A stretch of DNA of 30,280 nt from Caldilineae bacterium (GTDB taxonomy: Bacteria; Chloroflexota; Anaerolineae; JAAEKA01): NCBI GenBank assembly GCA_020634555.1, contig JACKBK010000039.1, forward strand, positions 1 through 30,280. The letters run 5' to 3'. A program made the position numbers and the translations under genes. Positions 1 to 7,344 of the stretch are shown here, one piece after another. Under the pieces are notes generated by a model. The model saw nothing but the letters and a program-made list of their open reading frames with translations. It searched no databases and was not told where the DNA came from. Positions within the stretch are counted from its first letter, which is position 1, and each line of letters starts with the position of its first letter.

Positions 1-1868
1 GCTGTGCCGGACGGAATGGTCACGCTCTGTGAGACATTGCCCGCCTCATAGGCAGCGATGCCACCGAACCAGGCCCACCAGTCACCAGTCAAGGGGCCGG
101 TGCCTGTGCCTGTGCCGCAACTTGCAATTGTGCATAGCGGGGTACCAAAGTTGGTCGATGACTCGTTCCAGAAGGGGTTGGGCGTGCCGGCCTCGAAGCT
201 GCCGTCCTGCACCACCTCGGCCATTGCTGCCTCCAGCAAGCCGGTCAGTTCCTTGGCGCTGCGCTCCACCGGCGCTGGCGCCTGCAACTTGGCAGGATTG
301 CCGCCAACCTCAGGCGGCGCTGGCGGTGGGTTCTCTTCATCGATCACCCAGTTCAGCGTGCCACCGCCGGTGTTGCTGATGGTCAGCGTCTGCTGCACCT
401 GCGTGTTGGTCGCCTGCGTGCTGTCCATGCTCAACGGATCGACGTCGATGTTGGGCGGCTCGCCCTCTCCCTCGCCAGGGATCAAGCACCACTCGTAGAG
501 CGTGCCCGTGTCGCCACCGGCGTTGTCAGAAATGTTCAGCGTCCAGTCACCCGAGTAGTCCTCGCCGTCGAAGGCTGCCAACACGGGACCCGCCGGATCG
601 CCGCCCTGATAATGCTCGCCAGGAATGTAGGCCTGCCCTGGGTTCGGGGGCGACGCGCAGTCATTCTCGAAAGTCAGCGTTGCCTCGTCGTCGGCGACGT
701 TGTCGATGTCGTTGCCCGAGCATCCGAAGGTGCTCGGCGGTATGCCCGGCCGGTCGAACAGCGTAGCAGTTGTGCCCGTGTCCACGTGCTCCAGGGTAAT
801 GATCAGATCGCCGACCCAGGTGTGGGAAACGACCAGCGACACGTCCAGATCGGCCAGCGCACCTGTGTCCGAAATGGTCAGGGTCGTGGTGATGCCAACC
901 GGATCGTTGTCCGGTATCCCCATCTCACCCTGCCAGCAAACCGGTGGCTGTTGTCCTGCCGGTGGTATCCACGCGCCGGCAGAGAAGACCTCAGAGCTGG
1001 TCCAGGGCGCGGTCAACGGGGTCACGTAGGCGCCGCCCACCAGATCGTAGACGTAGATGTTGCCCGGCTCGTCGATCACCAGGTAGGCGTAGCCGTCGTC
1101 GCTGACTGCCAGGCCGTCGATGTCCGTCTGGCCGGCCGGGTAGGGAGTGACCGGCGTGACTGAGGCGTCGGGGTTGATGATCATCAGGCCAGCGCCGTAC
1201 GGGGTGCTGTCGTCGTTGGTGCAGTAGAACGTGCCGTCGTTAGGATCGGCCGAGATTCCTCCACAATCCAGATCGGCGTCGACGTAGTCGATGAAGACCG
1301 TCGCCACCGCGGTGGTGGTATCGATAGCCCAGATGGCTTCGTTAGCAACGTTCTTGCTGCCGTAAAGCTGGCCGTCGTAGAACGCCAGGCCGACCATACT
1401 CTGCGCCGAACCGGCCGGGTCAGCGATGGTGCCGATCAGGTTTACCGTTCCGCCCACCGGCCACTCGTACAGCAGGGTGCCATCGTTGAAGTAGACCGTG
1501 TCGCTGCCGGGATCATACGCCGATCCCCAGACCTCGGTGCCAAGGAAGGCCTGGATAGTGGCGCTGTTGGTGACGTCCATCAGGTAGGCGGGCACGGTGG
1601 TGTCATCGACACCCATGAAGAGGGGATAGTCACCCCCGCCCAATGCAAAACTGGTGGCCGCCTCAGGTGAGGCCGAATTCTGCTCGGCATCCAGGGCTTT
1701 GGCCTGTTCTAAAAGCGTTTCAGGGCTGTCACCCTGTTGAAGAGGGCTGGCATTCGGGGCTGCCGACGACTCTGCGCCAACTGAAGGGCTTGCCACTGCC
1801 ACAGCGGGCAGAGAAGACACCAACAGAGCCACAATGGCCAGCAGGTAGAATAGTCGTTTGCGTTGCAT
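1..1868 (-). CDS. Secreted P-domain (proprotein convertase P/Homo B) protein, partial (C-terminus beyond left edge)
   Basis: I translated the minus strand from ATG at 1868 and found it open without a stop to base 1 (622 complete codons), so the gene continues outside the window. AAGGAG lies 11 nt before the ATG. Residues 1-26 (MQRKRLFYLLAIVALLVSS...) form a Sec signal peptide. Residues about 75-310 have repeated short beta motifs (YDPGSDTVYFND, ISADPNDGTFYCTNDD, IDGLAVSDDGYAYLVID) suggesting a beta-propeller. Residues about 322-462 match a P/Homo B domain (LTISDTGALADLDVSLVVSH, HTWVGDLIITLEH, DYSGDWTLNISDNAGGDTG). Residues about 468-505 (IDVDPLSMDSTQ...LTISNTGGGTLNW) resemble BACON/choice-of-anchor Ig-like repeats. 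From about 545, VVQDGSFEAGTPNPFWNESS resembles a carbohydrate-binding jelly-roll. No protease catalytic motif is visible in the part present. It is probably an extracellular or cell-surface protein. The function is unknown, and a protease domain could lie beyond the edge. Confidence 0.85.
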   Translation of the reverse strand, partial: MQRKRLFYLLAIVALLVSSLPAVAVASPSVGAESSAAPNASPLQQGDSPETLLEQAKALDAEQNSASPEAATSFALGGGDYPLFMGVDDTTVPAYLMDVTNSATIQAFLGTEVWGSAYDPGSDTVYFNDGTLLYEWPVGGTVNLIGTIADPAGSAQSMVGLAFYDGQLYGSKNVANEAIWAIDTTTAVATVFIDYVDADLDCGGISADPNDGTFYCTNDDSTPYGAGLMIINPDASVTPVTPYPAGQTDIDGLAVSDDGYAYLVIDEPGNIYVYDLVGGAYVTPLTAPWTSSEVFSAGAWIPPAGQQPPVCWQGEMGIPDNDPVGITTTLTISDTGALADLDVSLVVSHTWVGDLIITLEHVDTGTTATLFDRPGIPPSTFGCSGNDIDNVADDEATLTFENDCASPPNPGQAYIPGEHYQGGDPAGPVLAAFDGEDYSGDWTLNISDNAGGDTGTLYEWCLIPGEGEGEPPNIDVDPLSMDSTQATNTQVQQTLTISNTGGGTLNWVIDEENPPPAPPEVGGNPAKLQAPAPVERSAKELTGLLEAAMAEVVQDGSFEAGTPNPFWNESSTNFGTPLCTIASCGTGTGTGPLTGDWWAWFGGIAAYEAGNVSQSVTIPSGT

Positions 1869-2481
1869 CTGTGTGTTTGCTCCTTCGTGCAAAAATGTGG
1901 GCCTTGCAGCACGAGGCTGCGCCTGTTGAGGAGGTATCCGGGAAACGCTGGCAAGAGGGCGCCGTGATATCCCGGATGACGAGCCGAACGGCTCAACGAT
2001 GCGGGTTTCTTTTCAGATATGCCCTCCTTGTCTGTTGGCTCATATTCAGGAGAAGTGCCTGGGCCAGTCTCCCAACCATGCCCACAGCATAGTGCGTCGT
2101 CGTTCCAAACATGAGCTTTTCTACCCTATTCACAGGACCGACCTTGCCAGAAGCGCGTTCATGCAGCGGACAACAGTGTCTCGCAACACACGCATATTTC
2201 TCGCGAGAATCGGCCGGTCTTCAAGAGATCGTAGCTATGACTTAGAAAATGGGAGTCGCAAATCTGACGAAGTCGTTCTGCTTGACTGGGCTGAAACAGA
2301 GACAGACTTGCCCGAATAGAGGCATCAAACCCACGACCGAGGGACGGGAGCCTACCGTTGGTGTAGGCGAGTAATAACGGCACGCCCTATTCTATCCATA
2401 ATCGAATGTTCGTCAAGCGCGAATTCGGACGGCGTCCCTTTCGTGCAAAATAAGCCGGAAATCAGTAATTACTCACCGGTC

Positions 2482-2501
2482 ATTCCCACGATGGCGGGAA
2501 T
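2482..2501. repeat. dRS3-like palindromic repeat unit
   Basis: ATTCCC, an 8-nt spacer and GGGAAT, followed by CCAC. This fits the ATTCCC-N8-GGGAAT form of the dRS3-type dispersed repeat best known from Neisseria; similar 'GCGGGAATCCA' palindromes occur in many genomes. Only one copy is seen in this window, so its dispersal cannot be judged here. Confidence 0.4.
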
Positions 2502-2531
2502 CCACTCTTCACCAGCATGCGAACGCTCTGC

Positions 2532-2561
2532 TTGAACCTCGCCTCTCATCTGTGGTACAAT
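2532..2561 (+). promoter_or_regulatory. Sigma-70-type promoter of the histidine kinase gene
   Basis: TTGAAC (2532-2537), an 18-nt spacer and TACAAT (2556-2561). The start codon is only 20 bases downstream of the -10 box and has no Shine-Dalgarno match, so the transcript would have a leader of roughly 13 nt. This supports ATG 2582 as the start. Confidence 0.65.
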
Positions 2562-2581
2562 TCACGTCGTGACCAACAGCC

Positions 2582-4492
2582 ATGGCGCTCAACTCATCTC
2601 GTCGTTCTGACACACAAAACAACACTGACCGCAGCGAACGCCTCAACGCGATCTATCGCCGCATCGCCGCGCTGCGCTGGCCCATCGTTATCATCGTGGT
2701 CGGCGCGGCCGCGGTCCATCAGGCGCTGTTGTTCGCGCTCTTTCGTTTCCTGCCGCCCGGCCAGCAGGGCTGGGCGCAACTGGCCATCTATAGCCTGACG
2801 GGAGTCCTCGTCGTCTGGATCGGCCTGCGCCAGCTTGCCAAGGCAGCGGCCCGCCAGGAGGACGCGGAACAGGAGTTGCACGACGCCTACGCCGAGCTGG
2901 CACTGACACACCGCCAACTCCAGACCATCCACGAGGTCAGCCAGCGTGTGACCAACTCTTCCGACGTGCAGGAACTGCTTCAAATAGCAGCCCGCATTCC
3001 AGTCGAGCTGTTGGGCGCGAGCAGCGCCTCTGTTATCACGTTCGACGCTGAAAAGAAACACGGCGCGCTGGAGATGACCTACGGATTGGGCGAGCCGGCG
3101 GTGCAATCCCTGCGCGACGATGTCGCCACCCGCTTCTCCGCGCAGCGCTGCGCCAACTGCCAGCCGCTGACCGCGCACGTCAGCGACCATTGCCATCTGC
3201 TGGAATCGCTGCAAGCGTCGCCTGGCTCGCCGCCGCTGGATCGCATCGTCTGCATGCCGCTGGGCCGCGGCGACGAGCGCAGCGGTGTCGTCTCAGCCTA
3301 TCTGTCGCCCGGCGTTGAGCCATCGCCCGAGCAGATCCACCTGGTCAGTATCCTGTCAACAGAGATTACCACCGCGCTGGACTCGGCCCGGCTGCGCGCC
3401 CGCCAGATGGCAACCCTCTACGCGGTAGACCGCGCCACCCAGGACCGCCGCAGCCTGGACTCGCTGCTGGCGCGCGTGCTGGACACAACCGTCAGCGGCT
3501 GGAACGTCGCGGCGGGCGCGATCCTGATTCTGCACGACGACTCGTGGGACATCCGCGCCCATCAGGGCATGGCAAACACCGACACCGTTGCAGGCATCGG
3601 CGGGACTGCCTTCGGGCTGGCGCTGCGGCTGGCCGAGCGTGCAGTGAAGACCGGCCAACCGATCTTCACCCAGGAGCGAGACAGCGAGGATCCCTTTGTC
3701 TCGGCCGCAGTGCTGCTCTTGCAAACGGAAGGCGAGACATTGGGCGCGCTTTTCTTGGGCAGCACCGAACAAGGCGCCTTCAAGCCCTCCCAGATCGAAC
3801 TGATGCGCGCCATTGCCAGCCAGATCGCGCTGGCGGTGCGCAACGCCCAGCTCTACTCGCAGCTACGCCAAACGGCTGTGCTGGAGGAACGCTACCGCCT
3901 CTCCCGCGAGATGCACGACGGCGTCGCCCAGACTCTGGGGTATCTCGGCATGCAGGCTGAGCGGCTGGAGCGTATGGTTGAACGCGGAGAGACCGACCGC
4001 CTGCCGGCGGAGCTGCAAGACCTGCGCGACGTGATCGCCAACGCTTATCTCGAAGTACGCGAGACCATTGACGGCCTGCGGCTGACGGTCGATGGGCCAG
4101 GCGGCTTTGGCGAGGCGCTGGAGGCCCACATCGCGGACTTTACCCGCCGAACCGGCCTGCCGGTGGACTGCAGTGGCGCCGAGTCGATCCCTGAGTTGCC
4201 GCCGGACGTGGCGCTGCATCTCCTGCGCATCACGCAGGAGGCATTGACCAACGTCCGCCGCCACGCTAACGCCAGCCATGCCTGGGTCAACATCGCCCGC
4301 CAGAATGGATCGCTGGAACTGACGGTGGCCGATGACGGCCGCGGCTTTGAGAACGATAGCTCCTTCGACCGCCAGCACGTCGGAATGGCCAGCATGCGGG
4401 AACGGGTGCGCTCTCTCGACGGCCAACTCACCGTCGCCACCAGCCCGGGTCAAGGCACGCGGGTCACAGCACGCGTGCCGATCGCTCGCTGA
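2582..4492 (+). CDS. Membrane-associated sensor histidine kinase, two GAF domains, NarL/DesK type (HisKA_3)
   Basis: 636 residues. Two hydrophobic segments (about 33-56 and 64-83) anchor the N-terminus, followed by a helical linker (86-115). GAF1 spans about 117-275 and GAF2 about 285-435. The HisKA_3 dimerisation and phosphoacceptor motif is SREMHDGVAQTL with His445. The HATPase_c domain (about 540-634) shows an N box (TQEALTNVRRHA), a G1 box (ADDGRGF) and a G2-like GMASMRERV. By family knowledge, such kinases autophosphorylate on this His and pass the phosphate to a LuxR/NarL-type response regulator. None is encoded nearby, so it is an orphan here. GAF1 contains a Cys/His cluster (C190, C193, H199, H203, C204, H205) that could bind a metal or sense redox state; the signal is unknown. 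The gene has its own strong promoter and a near-leaderless start. A low-complexity inverted repeat follows the stop. Confidence 0.92.
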   Translation: MALNSSRRSDTQNNTDRSERLNAIYRRIAALRWPIVIIVVGAAAVHQALLFALFRFLPPGQQGWAQLAIYSLTGVLVVWIGLRQLAKAAARQEDAEQELHDAYAELALTHRQLQTIHEVSQRVTNSSDVQELLQIAARIPVELLGASSASVITFDAEKKHGALEMTYGLGEPAVQSLRDDVATRFSAQRCANCQPLTAHVSDHCHLLESLQASPGSPPLDRIVCMPLGRGDERSGVVSAYLSPGVEPSPEQIHLVSILSTEITTALDSARLRARQMATLYAVDRATQDRRSLDSLLARVLDTTVSGWNVAAGAILILHDDSWDIRAHQGMANTDTVAGIGGTAFGLALRLAERAVKTGQPIFTQERDSEDPFVSAAVLLLQTEGETLGALFLGSTEQGAFKPSQIELMRAIASQIALAVRNAQLYSQLRQTAVLEERYRLSREMHDGVAQTLGYLGMQAERLERMVERGETDRLPAELQDLRDVIANAYLEVRETIDGLRLTVDGPGGFGEALEAHIADFTRRTGLPVDCSGAESIPELPPDVALHLLRITQEALTNVRRHANASHAWVNIARQNGSLELTVADDGRGFENDSSFDRQHVGMASMRERVRSLDGQLTVATSPGQGTRVTARVPIAR

Positions 4493-4496
4493 TCTC

Positions 4497-4592
4497 ACTA
4501 CTTACTCAATACTCTTCCTCGTACTCGTACTCTTCCTCCGTCCGGCGTTCGAGTAGGAGTATGAGTAAGAGTAGGAGTAGGAGTAGGAATTC
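4497..4592. repeat. Low-complexity inverted repeat (TACTC/GAGTA units), possible terminator
   Basis: A left arm of tandem TACTC/TTCC units (4501-4539) is followed by a right arm of GAGTAG/GAGTAA units (4551-4590), complementary in several registers. RNA from this segment would fold into a long hairpin right after the kinase stop. It is the first of three such purine/pyrimidine inverted repeats in 2 kb. Confidence 0.6.
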
Positions 4593-4645
4593 TGTCTGCC
4601 GGATTCACCGCTGAAACCTTATTGTTGTACCAAAGGAGACTCCCC

Positions 4646-5779
4646 ATGACCATGATGACGAAGCAAACCAACGGCGTTCGGGCTATTACTGAAGAGGCCG
4701 ATTTTCTGCAACTCAAGGCCATCGACCACGTCCACTGGTGGGTGGGCAACGCCAGGCAGGCCATGTATTTCTGGTGGAAGGCGTTTGGCTTCAAACCTGT
4801 GGCGTACTCCGGGCTGGAAACCGGCAACCGCCAGTTTGCGTCCTACGTGCTGGAATCGGGCAAAATCCGCTTCACCGTCTCGGCCGCCTACGGTCCCACC
4901 AGCGAGATCGCCGCGCACCAGATGGTCCACGGCGACGGCGTCAAGGCCATCGCGCTGGCGGTCGACGACGTGGAGCAAGCCTGGCGCGAGACCACAGCTC
5001 GCGGCGGCAAGAGCGCCTGGGCGCCGCGCGAGGAAGCCGACGAACACGGCGTTCTGCGCACCTCTGCCATCCACATCTACGGCGAGGTGCTGCACGTCTT
5101 CGTGGATCGCAGCGACTACCACGGAACCTTTGCGCCCAGCTATACGCCGCTGGACCTGCCGGCTGAGTCGACCGGCCTCGCCGCGGTGGATCACATGGTG
5201 GGCAACGTGCAGCTTGGCAAGATGAACTACTGGGTGAACTTCTACCACCAGGTGATGGGTTTTCGCCAGTTGCTGCACTTCGACGACCAGGACATCAGCA
5301 CCGAGTATTCGGCGTTGATGTCCAAGGTGATGCAGAACGGCAGCGGGCGGGTCAAGTTCCCCATCAACGAGCCGGCCGAGGGCAAACGCAAGAGCCAGAT
5401 CGAGGAGTATCTGGACTACTACATGGGACCGGGTGTGCAGCACGTGGCTATGAGCACCGGCGACATTCTGACCACCATACGCAAGCTGCGCGCCAACGGC
5501 ATCGAGTTTCTGCGCGTGCCGGACGCCTACTACGACCAGTTGCCGGAGCGCATCGGCAGCATCGACGAGGACATGGCCGCCATCCGCGAGATGGGCATTC
5601 TGGTGGACCAGGACGACGAAGGCTATCTCTTGCAAGTCTTCTCGCGCCCGCTGCAGGACCGCCCCACCGCGTTCATCGAGGTGATCGAGCGCCACGGCAG
5701 CCGCGGCTTCGGCAAAGGCAACTTCAAAGCGTTGTTCGAGGCGCTGGAACTGGAACAGGAACGGCGCGGCAATCTGTGA
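4646..5779 (+). CDS. hpd: 4-hydroxyphenylpyruvate dioxygenase
   Basis: 377 residues. This non-haem Fe(II) enzyme converts 4-hydroxyphenylpyruvate and O2 to homogentisate and CO2 in tyrosine catabolism (family knowledge). It has two VOC half-domains: N-terminal with DHVHWWVGNARQAMYFW, C-terminal with VDHMVGNVQLGKMNYWVNFY. The iron ligands fit His183 (VDHMVG), His266 (GVQHVAM) and Glu345 (FIEVIER), with spacing 83 and 79 close to the usual. The C-terminal signature RGFGKGNFKALFEALE is present. I chose ATG 4646 because AAAGGAG (4633-4639) lies 6 nt upstream; a TTG at 4622 in the same frame lies before that site. The next gene, 133 bp downstream on the same strand, is a flavin-reductase-like protein. 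No homogentisate dioxygenase or fumarylacetoacetase gene is in the window. Confidence 0.96.
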   Translation: MTMMTKQTNGVRAITEEADFLQLKAIDHVHWWVGNARQAMYFWWKAFGFKPVAYSGLETGNRQFASYVLESGKIRFTVSAAYGPTSEIAAHQMVHGDGVKAIALAVDDVEQAWRETTARGGKSAWAPREEADEHGVLRTSAIHIYGEVLHVFVDRSDYHGTFAPSYTPLDLPAESTGLAAVDHMVGNVQLGKMNYWVNFYHQVMGFRQLLHFDDQDISTEYSALMSKVMQNGSGRVKFPINEPAEGKRKSQIEEYLDYYMGPGVQHVAMSTGDILTTIRKLRANGIEFLRVPDAYYDQLPERIGSIDEDMAAIREMGILVDQDDEGYLLQVFSRPLQDRPTAFIEVIERHGSRGFGKGNFKALFEALELEQERRGNL

Positions 5780-5893
5780 GAGGCGGAGGGAAAGGAAGGG
5801 AGGAGGGAAAGGAGGGAAAAGGCAGGCTGGTTTCCCTGGTTTCCTTTCTTTCCCTCCTTTCCTTCCCTTCCTTCTCTTCCCGCGTTTCCCTCA
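5780..5893. repeat. Homopurine/homopyrimidine inverted repeat
   Basis: An almost pure purine tract of GGGAAAGG-like units (5780-5820) is followed, after a short GGCAGGCTGG spacer, by an almost pure pyrimidine tract of TTTCCC/CCTT units (5831-5893). The two arms are broadly complementary, so the transcript can form a long imperfect hairpin between the dioxygenase and flavin-reductase-like genes. It may be a terminator or processing site. It ends just before the AAAGGAG of the next gene. Confidence 0.6.
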
Positions 5894-5912
5894 TCCCAAA
5901 GGAGCACTCGTT

Positions 5913-6539
5913 TTGGAAATCACTCCCTCCTCCCTCCCCTGGAAATCGCTGTATAAGCTAATGATCGGCTCTATTGTGCCGCGGGCCATCGGCTGGGTGT
6001 CCACAGTGAACGAGGCCGGCCAGCCCAACCTGGCGCCGTTCTCGTTCTTCACCGCAGCCGGCGCCAACCCGCCCCACGTCCTCTTCTGCCCGTTGATCCG
6101 CGAGACCGACGGACACACCAAGGACACGCTGCACAACGTGCGCGCCAGCGGCGAGTTCGTGGTCAACATCGTCACCGAAGCGTTGGGACCGGCCATGAAT
6201 ATCACATCGACCGAGTTTCCGGCTGAGGTGAACGAGTTCGCCGCGGCCGAACTGACACCGATCCCGTCGGTCGCGGTGCGACCACCGCGCGTCGCCGAAA
6301 GTCCGATCCACTACGAGTGCAAGCTGACACAGATCGTCGAGCTGGGGAAGGATGCGGGAGCGGCCAGTGTGGTCATCGGCCAGGTCGTACACTTGCATGT
6401 GGACGACAGCGTGCTGATCGGCGGCGACAAGATCGACATCGCCCAGCTTCGGCCCATTGGCCGTCTGGCCGGCAACGGCTACTGCCGCGTCGCGCCCGCC
6501 ATGTTCGACCTCGTCCGTCCACCGTCGCAGATCGGATAG
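5913..6539 (+). CDS. Flavin reductase-like (FMN-binding split barrel) domain protein
   Basis: 208 residues with a TTG start at 5913, set by AAAGGAG (5898-5904) 8 nt upstream; no ATG gives a better fit before the conserved domain. Residues about 15-190 match the flavin-reductase-like split barrel of the DIM6/NTAB type: VPRAIGWVSTVNEAGQPNLA, then APFSFFTAAGANPPHVLFCP and a later GEFVVNIV. Family members bind FMN and reduce flavin or work as oxidoreductase partners; many are uncharacterised. Adjacency to the dioxygenase suggests co-expression in aromatic metabolism, but a dioxygenase of that type needs no flavin reductase, so the link is only positional. There are no membrane segments, so it should be cytosolic. 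Confidence 0.9.
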   Translation: MEITPSSLPWKSLYKLMIGSIVPRAIGWVSTVNEAGQPNLAPFSFFTAAGANPPHVLFCPLIRETDGHTKDTLHNVRASGEFVVNIVTEALGPAMNITSTEFPAEVNEFAAAELTPIPSVAVRPPRVAESPIHYECKLTQIVELGKDAGAASVVIGQVVHLHVDDSVLIGGDKIDIAQLRPIGRLAGNGYCRVAPAMFDLVRPPSQIG

Positions 6540-6551
6540 AAGCTCAACTCA

Positions 6552-6620
6552 GAGAGGGAAAAGAAGGGAAAGAAAGGAAACTAGGGAAATCAAGGGGATC
6601 AACCTGCGTTTTTCCCTCTC
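6552..6620. terminator. Purine/pyrimidine hairpin downstream of the flavin reductase-like gene
   Basis: A perfect 11-bp stem, GAGAGGGAAAA (6552-6562) with TTTTCCCTCTC (6610-6620), encloses more GGGAAA-type units. A short T run lies in the right arm. It sits 13 nt after the stop codon and is followed by an independent promoter for the next gene, so a transcription end point is plausible. Confidence 0.5.
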
Positions 6621-6699
6621 CCCATTCATCGAAACCAGTCACGAAAGATAACGTAGCCAGGCCATCGATCACGTTGCACTGAGAACCTCGTGTCCCCTG

Positions 6700-6727
6700 T
6701 TGGCATCTACTTCCGCCCGGGTACAAT
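6700..6727 (+). promoter_or_regulatory. Sigma-70-type promoter of the DinB-family gene
   Basis: TTGGCA (6700-6705), a 16-nt spacer and TACAAT (6722-6727), 35 nt before ATG 6763. The in-frame TTG at 6700 is part of the -35 box, which argues against it being the start codon. Confidence 0.6.
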
Positions 6728-6762
6728 GGCAGCCGGCGACCAAAACCCACACGAATGGGAGA

Positions 6763-7266
6763 ATGACATTGAATACAACCGACATCCGTACACTTATCGG
6801 CTATACTGACTGGGCCAACCAACGCGTGCTCGATCAAGCAATGCAGCTCAGCCCCGACCAGCTTCTCGCACCCGACCCGGTGCCGATGCACAGCTTGCTG
6901 GGCACGCTGGCCCACGTGCTTGTGGCCGAGGTCATCTGGCGGCGGCGCTGGGAAGGAGAATGGCCGGTCGTCGTCGATGACATTGAGGGGTATCAATCCA
7001 TCGATGTGCTGGTTGAGCGATGGCAGAATGAGACCGCTGCGCTGCACGCGTTTGTCGCCAACCTGACCGACCAAGACCTGCAACGCACCGTACACTACCG
7101 GAACTCCAAGGGCACGCCGTTCCAACAAGTCCTCTGGCAACTGATGATCCACGTGGTCAACCACGGCACGCAACACCGGTCGGAAGCAGCTATGCTGCTG
7201 ACCAACGCCGGCCATTCACCTGGCGAGCTGGATATGATCCTATACCTGCGAGAGCAGCAAGGATAG
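6763..7266 (+). CDS. DinB family protein (putative metal-dependent thiol transferase/hydrolase fold)
   Basis: 167 residues starting MTLNTTDIRTLIGYTDWANQ. The DinB/YfiT four-helix fold is recognised from YTDWANQRVLDQA at the N-terminus, GTLAHVLVAEVIWRRRW in helix 2 and the C-terminal HVVNHGTQHRSEAA. The metal triad most likely involves His51 together with His134 and His138 (H-x3-H); His130 is also near. Family members bind Zn or Ni; some are bacillithiol or mycothiol S-transferases and many have no known substrate, so the function here is open. ATG 6763 was chosen because the promoter ends upstream of it and the conserved region starts right after. The ribosome site (GGGAGA directly before the ATG) is poorly spaced. 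It is transcribed from its own promoter, with 78 bp to the next gene. Confidence 0.9.
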   Translation: MTLNTTDIRTLIGYTDWANQRVLDQAMQLSPDQLLAPDPVPMHSLLGTLAHVLVAEVIWRRRWEGEWPVVVDDIEGYQSIDVLVERWQNETAALHAFVANLTDQDLQRTVHYRNSKGTPFQQVLWQLMIHVVNHGTQHRSEAAMLLTNAGHSPGELDMILYLREQQG

Positions 7267-7322
7267 CACGCCAATACTTCACATCGTTTCACCGCTTCGA
7301 CTTTCTTTTTACCCGCCTCTGC

Positions 7323-7340
7323 GCCTCTCACCTGTGAGGC
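7323..7340 (+). promoter_or_regulatory. Small hairpin covering the ribosome binding site of the cyclase fusion gene
   Basis: GCCTC (7323-7327) pairs with GAGGC (7336-7340), with an alternative CTCAC/GTGAG pairing inside. The GAGG Shine-Dalgarno (7336-7339, 5 nt before ATG 7345) lies in the right arm, so folding would hide it. Confidence 0.3.
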
Positions 7341-7344
7341 CCCG

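Larger units (their letters stand above)
1869..2581. other. Divergent non-coding region with leader palindromes
   Basis: No convincing gene is present: the short open frames here lack family-like sequence and ribosome sites. On the side of the P-domain gene there is an inverted repeat at 1936-1943/1970-1977 (ATCCGGGA/TCCCGGAT) and a 14-nt palindrome at 1981-1994 (GAGCCGAACGGCTC). Both could be leader structures or operators, but no partner regulator is known. Roughly 2000-2470 shows nothing else I can name. A dRS3-like palindrome (2482-2501) and the histidine-kinase promoter (2532-2561) end the region. Confidence 0.5.

Noticed and set aside
29..1163. Plus-strand open frames at 29-379, 58-498, 612-1163 and 700-1029
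   Set aside because: They are antisense to the continuous minus-strand P-domain protein, are rich in Arg/Pro/Ser and have no family-like sequence.
1643..2383. Open frames at 1643-2092, 1709-1996, 1999-2319 and 2159-2383
   Set aside because: There is no ribosome site or recognisable motif; they are antisense to the signal-peptide end of the P-domain gene or lie in non-coding sequence.
4622..4645. TTG 4622 as the start of the dioxygenase
   Set aside because: The Shine-Dalgarno AAAGGAG lies between this codon and ATG 4646, so it must be upstream of the true start.
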